Source: Dioscorea cayenensis subsp. rotundata
Lineage: Eukaryota > Streptophyta > Magnoliopsida > Dioscoreales > Dioscoreaceae
Reading direction: 5' to 3'
DNA: 64,000 nucleotides
Assembly: GCF_009730915.1 (NCBI RefSeq)
Contig: NC_052494.1
Span: 310,001 to 374,000, forward strand
The position numbers were made by a program, and so were the translations under genes. Shown piece after piece: positions 59,670 through 64,000 of the stretch; the first letter of the stretch is position 1, and every line of letters starts with the position of its first letter. The notes below the pieces were generated by a model. It had not been told where the DNA came from and did not search any database. It saw only the letters and a program-made list of their open reading frames with translations.

Positions 59670-62279
59670 GTGAGTCTTATTAATTGTTATAACTAGCTTT
59701 GATATCGTAGGATTTGAAGCTAATGGGTGCTTTCAATTGATGATGGTTATGAGGGGTTTGGGTTTTCTTGGTTTTTAGAGGCTGGAAATGTGTTTTATAT
59801 ACTCTCTTTGTTTGAAAGTCGGCTTTTTGGTTGATTATGATATGAGAAAATTGGGACTGGGATTTGATAGGGAGGAGTGGAAAGGATGGTTGATGCAAAG
59901 AAGAATGCGCGAGGATGAAGGGTGCTGTTTCCTAGGCCCTGTAGGTTTCCTCTTTTTCTTAAACTGTTGTTAGGAGAGTTTACATTCAGATAAACGGGAA
60001 CATTGGAACACTGAAAGAAATCTTTTTAGTAGCTTATTTAGTCGCAAATGTTTTATATTTAATTGTTTTCATTTTTAATACATTTGATGTGTATTCACTT
60101 TCTTTGGTGTTTCTTGGCATTGCCTAAATCTTTATTTTGTCAGCCTGTGTATTTATAGGGACTGCAGTTAATTTAATTACCAGGTAAAAAGTACACAAAA
60201 ATATGTATTTACAGTTACAGAACATGCCTCAGTTGCTTGGTGTTCTAATTGCATGGTTTTAATTCCTGATATAGTTAGGTGTCTTGGAAATTATTACTCC
60301 TTGGTTAATACAAAGAATTTGGGATTGAGTTTTGATAGGAAGGAATGGAAAAGATGGGTGATTCAAGAGAAGACAACATTTTGGTGGGAAGGAGGTTCTG
60401 CATCTTTAAGGTTGTGGGTTTCCTATATATTCCTTCCTTAAATATTTAATCAAAACTGCTTAGAGGAATACTGTTAAAAAATATATTTCAAAGCTAGCAA
60501 AATGGGCATTGATTGCGAGTATTGTTAGTGGATCTTGTATATACTATTTTACTCCTATTATTAAATGCTTACTAGGACATAGATCGAGTCAAGTCCTCTT
60601 GTAGAGTGAGTATTTCTTTTAAATGGTTATGTTGATTTATATGTTTTCTTGTCTTTTACATTTTATAGGTTTATAGAGCTTGATATGCATTCTCAACTTC
60701 TCTTATGGCTTCTCATGTATCATAACCAACTAGCATATAAGTATGTCGGTTTCCATCCTTCCGGTGGGAGTTTGAGAAAGTCCTTTTTATTTAGTGTAAG
60801 CACTGGCCGAATTAATTGTACCAATATACAAAATTATTAGCCCCATGGAGTTCAACTCATTATGAAGGTAGTAAACAGATACAAGTCGAAATCATGTTTT
60901 GAATACTGGATCAAGAACAATCATGGTTTATTCTCCTTTTGTTGATTTAGTTCCAGCTAAGATTAGTGGGTGCACTTGACATAGTGCGACTAGAGCATCA
61001 AAGACACCATGTTTGAGAATAGTTGTGTATTACCTTGACAAAAAAGAAAGGGATAGTTGTATTGCATTCAAACCTTATTAGCTTGAGCAGAACTTGTGGG
61101 AAAAAGATGTGTTTGGAGTTCTTAATAAGTTGACCTTACATTTGATAATGCAACTTGACTAAAGTTATTTTGAAATTCCATGCAACATCTATTAATTTGG
61201 GAATTCAATATATCTTGTTTGATTGTGTTTTAAGTTTTGAAAAAGTGTGTAATTGGCTAACAATTCTTTTCACAGATTGTGGCTGCCATTTCTACCTACA
61301 ATTAACTTTAGCTATAAATAAAGTCTTTCGGATGATTAGATTCATAGATCACATCATGCATTGTTTGGTCTAGTTTAGTATTAAATGTTCCTTCTCATAA
61401 ATTTTGTGGTTTGTGGTTAGCAATGTGAAGTCTTTCCAAGAGTTCAGGATTTAATGGAAATGTGTGATGGTTAACCATAAGTTGCTGGAGAAGTTTGCTG
61501 AACTATGGAAGAAAGGTTCCTTTTGATTTAATGTTGAGAGAGAAATAGGGAAGCTAACAAGGCCTTTGCTATTCAGTCTTCTTTGTTGTTAATGTGAAAG
61601 TCTATCAAGTTTTCCATCTGCTTTGCTGATACATCCATGTGCAAGTGTAGCACAAACAAATATTAGTTAATATGATGATGATGAGGAGGAGGATTGAATA
61701 GAGGAACTCCCGAGCATTTGTTGATCTGAGATGTGTCCATATCAATAGAACGTGTGACTCATTATTTCGATAAATCATTTCTTCAGACAGAAGAAGAAGG
61801 ATGATGATGATGATATATTTTGTGCTATTTGAGTGAAAGGATGTAGAAATCATCAATTGCGTATATTATGTAACCTAGTCCAGGTCCACGCCTGTACTAT
61901 AGAATTATAGACTCATCGGGATATTCATTATTTATTTAATGCCTATCTGGCACAACACTAGCAGTGGGTTTCAATTTTGCTGCATCTTTTACCATACTTT
62001 TGTTCTATCATTATGCGCCTTAGTAAAAATAATGGGAACCCTCTAAAATTCTCTAACTGTACTGTCCATTCTTTTATTATGTCACATACAACTGTTACAT
62101 GGCTGCAGAACTTTTGGTCCGTTTATTTGTTGCTATTTACATTGACCGTGTTTATATCATAATGAGGCTGATCATGATCATATAATTTCGCTTATGCCTA
62201 AAGTCGTGTTCATTTGATATGATTATTAGATCATACAAATACTGTTCTGATACATTTTCTTTGCCATTTATGTGCAGGT
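59670..62279 (+). other. Long 3'-UTR intron of the NFD6-like gene
   Basis: Bounded by TTT|GTGAGT and TGTGCAG|GTACTTG. It contains two similar segments (listed separately) and otherwise T-rich intron-like DNA. Since the stop codon lies only about 12 bases before the donor, nonsense-mediated decay would not be expected. Confidence 0.55.
59846..60441 (+). repeat. Two similar segments, 467 bp apart, in the NFD6 3'-UTR intron
   Basis: 59,846-59,965 and about 60,313-60,441 share TTGGGA.TG.G.TTTGATAGG and A.GGA.TGG.TGAT.CAA.G, and end in GGTTTCCT. In one frame they encode LGLGFDREEWKGWLMQ and LGLSFDRKEWKRWVIQ, so similarity holds at protein level as well. Confidence 0.65.
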
Positions 62280-62470
62280 ACTTGAGCACATTCAGATTAA
62301 TGAAGCTCTTGGAAGTCATCTTAGGTTTTTGTGGGACCCTATTATCGGTTAATCTAGCTGGACGATAGGATTATCCCACTAGTCCTTCAGTTATTTGAAA
62401 GAGTTAGGGTGTTCTTCTTGGATAAAAATAAATCAGACCTTGTATAGGAAAAAAGTATAATCATTTCCTA
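62280..62470 (+). other. Probable last (3'-UTR) exon of the NFD6-like gene
   Basis: Starts after TGTGCAG with GTACTTGAGCACATTCAG. An AATAAA-like poly(A) signal (AAAATAAATCAG) lies at about 62,426-62,437. The exact end is not known. Confidence 0.5.
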
Positions 62471-63356
62471 AATGGATTTAGTTGGTATTTTTGAGCTAAT
62501 TGGATTGTGCAATGCAAATTCATGTTCCTTTTGTGCTTCCTACTTTTTTACATGAGCTTCTTATTGACATCAGAAACTCAATTCTGAGTACAATTTGCAT
62601 TTCTGTCAATGTTGAAAATTTTCCTTCTATGTGCCCAAATTCATTATAATGATGTTTTTTAAACAAAGTTTATGGTTTTCTCTTGCCTGATAATGCAATG
62701 AGAGGAGTGAGAAATTTTATATATTTCTTGTATGTCCTGCACTTCCAACCATGAAATATCCTATGAAGGTGTGGGTCTGCCTATGTTTTTATTAATTTAG
62801 TTTTATCGTTGTCATGAAAAAGATTGATTAAAATGCAGCCTTAAAGTGCATATTTACGCCTAATGGTCTTTTGGTCTATTTGGCATTAGAGTTTTTAACT
62901 TAGGTTATTTGTATTTGGTATAGGAAGGGCTTGCACCCCAAAGTTCATGTAAAAAAGATTGTATATGTGTAAAAATTGTATATTATGTCAAAACTCTATA
63001 CTTACGTGGAGGGCTCGTGTTAGTGTAGATTTTTTTATTTATGTGAAAAATGGGATGTACAGTATTTTAATTTAATCGTTTCATCAAATATGTATAATAA
63101 TTGAATTAATTATAATAGTTGAATTTTATTTATGCTACACTTATAATTAGGTTAAAAAAATAAAAATATATTTTATTATTTTGTATTTTGGATATGTTCA
63201 TGAGTAAAAAATTTTTTGCATCTTTTGAATAATAAGAATAGGATTCCTTGTAAAAAAGATATTTATAATGGTGTTAAAAAAAAAAAAATGTGAACTTGTA
63301 AGGGTATACATGCAAATTTCCCTGAAACTCTTCTCTTTACTCAAAAGCTTAAGCCC
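62471..63356. other. Spacer between the NFD6-like and oligopeptidase genes
   Basis: AT-rich with poly-T and poly-A tracts; no coding sequence is recognised. The part near 63,300 should contain the oligopeptidase promoter. Confidence 0.6.
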
Positions 63357-63370
63357 AAACCCTAAACCCT
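63357..63370 (+). promoter_or_regulatory. Telo-box in the leader of the oligopeptidase gene
   Basis: AAACCCTAAACCCT ends 13 bp upstream of the ATG at 63,383. Confidence 0.7.
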
Positions 63371-63382
63371 ATTCCGTCTTCG

Positions 63383-64000
63383 ATGCTCTGTTCCCGAGCT
63401 CCAGTTCCATCGAAGCGCATTTTCTCGGCGGTGCTTCGCCGCCTTTACCGGCGATCGGCGCCACGCCCTCCTCCTCCTCCTCCACCGCCTCCAACGCCGC
63501 CGAAAGCTCCACGAAAGCCAGTGTCTTTCACCGTCCATGGTGTCACCTGGGAGGACTCCTACAGTTGGATGGCGAACCTCTCTGATGCGACTGCAATGCG
63601 GCACATGGATATGTGCATGGAGCAAGAGGAGAAGTATGCCGAAGCGGCTATGGCTGCCGCTGGCGCTGACCGTCTCCAACGCAAGCTTCAGCTTGAGATG
63701 GCCTCCCGCATGGCCTCTGACCCTTGTTCTCCGCCTGTAAAATGGGGCCCCTGGCTCTATTACCGCCGCATTGAGGAAGGGAAACAATACCCGGTTCTTT
63801 GCCGGCGATCGGTGAAGCTTCATGAGGAGTTTGTTTCGTTTAGTGAGCCATCCGCTGGGTTTGATTTTATGGCTGGTAGGAGGATCGAGCAGAAGATTTT
63901 GGATTATAATCAAGAGGCCGAGCGGTTTGGAGGTACCAAAAGGATCAAACTTTCCTCTTCTACACTCTGTTTCTTGCGTTTGATGAGATATTAACAAAAG
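63383..64000 (+). CDS. Prolyl oligopeptidase family (S9A, oligopeptidase B-like), 5' part
   Basis: Serine peptidase of the S9A family. The first exon (63383-63932) encodes about 183 residues and ends at a GGAG|GTACC donor; the frame read beyond it is intron. The N-terminus is basic (MLCSRAPVPSKRIFSAVLRR) and Pro-rich, consistent with an organelle transit peptide. The family propeller start follows: VTWEDSYSWMANL, MCMEQEEKYAEAAM, then WLYYRRIEEGKQYPVLCRR and KILDYNQEAERFGG. The catalytic Ser-Asp-His domain lies beyond the window. Start chosen as the first ATG after the telo-box; an upstream ATG at 63,268 is in a different frame. Confidence 0.85.

Noticed and set aside
63362-63997. 211-codon minus-strand frame at the right edge
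   Set aside because: Antisense of the oligopeptidase first exon; Arg-rich low-complexity translation.
1-64000. CRISPR arrays, operons, phage or bacterial mobile systems
   Set aside because: All genes are intron-bearing plant nuclear genes; no regularly spaced repeats with unique spacers exist here.

Overview
This is nuclear DNA of a flowering plant. Genes are split by AT-rich introns with U2-type GT-AG borders, 5' leaders carry telo-boxes (AAACCCTAAACCC), spacers are full of TA/TTA microsatellites and transposon remnants, and there is a decayed plastid 16S rDNA insert. The very GC-rich exons of the NPH3-family gene hint at a monocot, but that is a weak inference.

Layout. 0-1.5 kb: 5' half of a COR413 plasma-membrane cold-response gene (minus strand), with two ABRE/G-box sites upstream. 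2.9-5.9 kb: complete three-exon BTB-NPH3 gene (minus). 6-15 kb: repeat-rich DNA with a small Cys-rich protein gene (minus, 9.2 kb), three exon-like segments of an unrecognised plus-strand gene (8.9-11.8 kb), a 108-bp tandem repeat and a degenerate direct duplication of about 1.7 kb. 15.5-15.9 kb: intronless gene for a 134-residue protein with a Ser homopolymer. 18.6-52.2 kb: the dominant locus, a 36-exon minus-strand gene for a VPS13-type bridge-like lipid-transfer protein (3,182 residues by my splice model, all phases consistent). Its last eleven exons occur a second time downstream, at 18.6-21.9 kb, as a broken pseudogene copy. The 6-kb spacer between the copies holds the plastid 16S rDNA fragment. 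52.8-53.4 kb: TIR-bounded element carrying a GC-rich CCGG minisatellite. 54.7-55.0 kb: two-exon gene for a 70-residue protein. 57.0-58.75 kb: candidate nested TIR elements. 59.3-62.5 kb: NFD6-like small organelle protein with a GC-AG intron and a 3'-UTR intron. 63.4 kb to the end: first exon of a prolyl oligopeptidase (S9A).

The genes do not form a pathway, as is normal for a plant nuclear region. I found no evidence of a novel multigene system. The most unusual structure is the tail duplication of the VPS13 gene: introns are retained, so it arose at DNA level, and the downstream copy has a nonsense codon, two frameshifts, one degenerate exon and two lost GT donors. Gene models rest on manual reading of splice sites and remembered family sequences; no search was run.
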